From assembly GCA_026986255.1 (NCBI GenBank), contig JALSOX010000003.1, positions 1-5,228 of the forward strand: a stretch of DNA of 5,228 nt, written 5' to 3'. Below the pieces are notes generated by a model. It was not told where the DNA came from and made no database searches. It was given only the letters and a program-made list of their open reading frames with translations. Shown here piece after piece: positions 4,956 to 5,228 of this stretch. The DNA comes from Desulfurococcales archaeon. GTDB lineage: Archaea; Thermoproteota; Thermoprotei_A; Sulfolobales; NBVN01. The position numbers and the translations under genes are program-made. Position 1 is the first letter of the stretch. Every line of letters starts with the position of its first letter.

Positions 4956-5228
4956 TCACCCCACCTTAAATAATCCCAATCTTGTAGTCATGTCGAGAAG
5001 AGCCCTAGCTACCCTTACAGCATTTCCTAGCACTAATTGCGCGACTTCCTTAGGCCCTACCTCATGCTGGGAGATTTTGTCCGTACCCACGTGAATTGCT
5101 ATCACGTCAATACCTTCTAAGACGTCACGTATTGAACACCTCGTGAGTAGGTTTGCCTCATGCTCTACGAAGCCCTGTGTAAGTGTCTCTCCGCACCTAA
5201 CGCTGATTAGTGAGGGTGCATTCGTTTC
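4956..5228 (-). CDS. Unidentified protein, C-terminal 90 residues; coupled upstream partner of the ATPase
   Basis: The minus-strand frame is open from the right window edge to TGA at 4958-4956, with no start codon needed inside the window. I do not recognise it. Visible features are an R-C-G-E-T-L near the edge, E-H-E-A-N-L-L and R-C-S-I-R-D segments, a strand V-I-A-I-H-V-G-T-D, an S-Q-H-E-V-G-P turn, and a C-terminal amphipathic helix (A-Q-L-V-L-G-N-A-V-R-V-A-R-A-L-L). The mix of strands and helices suggests a soluble alpha/beta domain; there is no transmembrane segment. Its stop codon lies 2 bases before the ATPase start codon and overlaps the ATPase ribosome binding region, so the two are an operon and probably act together. 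NurA, the nuclease partner of HerA, was considered, but no NurA signature is visible in this fragment. Confidence 0.6.
   Translation of the reverse strand, partial: ETNAPSLISVRCGETLTQGFVEHEANLLTRCSIRDVLEGIDVIAIHVGTDKISQHEVGPKEVAQLVLGNAVRVARALLDMTTRLGLFKVG
4962..4966 (-). promoter_or_regulatory. Ribosome binding site for the VirB4/HerA-like ATPase
   Basis: On the minus strand AGGTG lies 8 bases before the ATG at 4953. A GTG at 4959-4957 overlaps the upstream stop codon as GTGA and would add two residues, but it sits almost on top of this site. ATG is preferred. Confidence 0.5.

Noticed and set aside
4957..4959. GTG start for the ATPase
   Set aside because: It sits 2 bases from the AGGTG site, too close; ATG at 4953 has a normal 8-base spacing. 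The difference is two residues.

Overview
The window looks like crenarchaeal (Thermoproteota) chromosomal DNA. The evidence is an archaeal-type Argonaute, a PIN-domain VapC with its small antitoxin, a VirB4/HerA-type ATPase close to CedB of the crenarchaeal DNA-import system, TATA-like boxes, GAGGTG-type ribosome binding sites, two TTG starts and an archaeal-type tRNA-Arg sequence with encoded CCA. The genus cannot be fixed from the sequence; a thermophile of the Thermoproteales/Sulfolobales kind is my inference.

Left part (1-1800, visibly AT-rich, accessory in character). The window opens inside the PIWI domain of a prokaryotic Argonaute that ends at 599. After it come a structured repeat (copy A, 635-709), a TATA-like box and then only the 3' half of a tRNA-Arg(CCG) (727-772). 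A vapB-vapC toxin-antitoxin pair follows (935-1582), and then a second, diverged copy of the structured repeat (copy B, 1668-1743). The two copies are about 1 kb apart in direct orientation and bracket the tRNA half and the toxin-antitoxin genes. The lone tRNA 3' half is either one piece of a split tRNA or an attachment-site scar of an integrated element. In the second case its orientation puts the Argonaute inside the element and vapBC outside.

Middle (1799-3151). A minus-strand gene encodes a secreted, Cys/His-rich protein with one CXXCH motif and an N-terminus reminiscent of TasA/camelysin-like proteins. It diverges from a YfcE/MJ0936-type metallophosphoesterase gene. The 153-base gap between them contains a sequence with all the features of a tRNA D-arm but no T-arm, so it resembles a tRNA 5' half.

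Right part (3154-5228, minus strand). A VirB4/HerA-like DNA-translocase ATPase (CedB/TedC-like) lies 2 bases downstream of another open frame that runs off the right edge. The two are probably translationally coupled. The ATPase converges on the phosphoesterase gene with only 2 bases between their stop codons.

The most notable material is non-coding: the pair of structured repeats and the two tRNA fragments of opposite polarity, which do not fit each other. Next in interest are the Argonaute fragment and the unidentified partner of the CedB-like ATPase.
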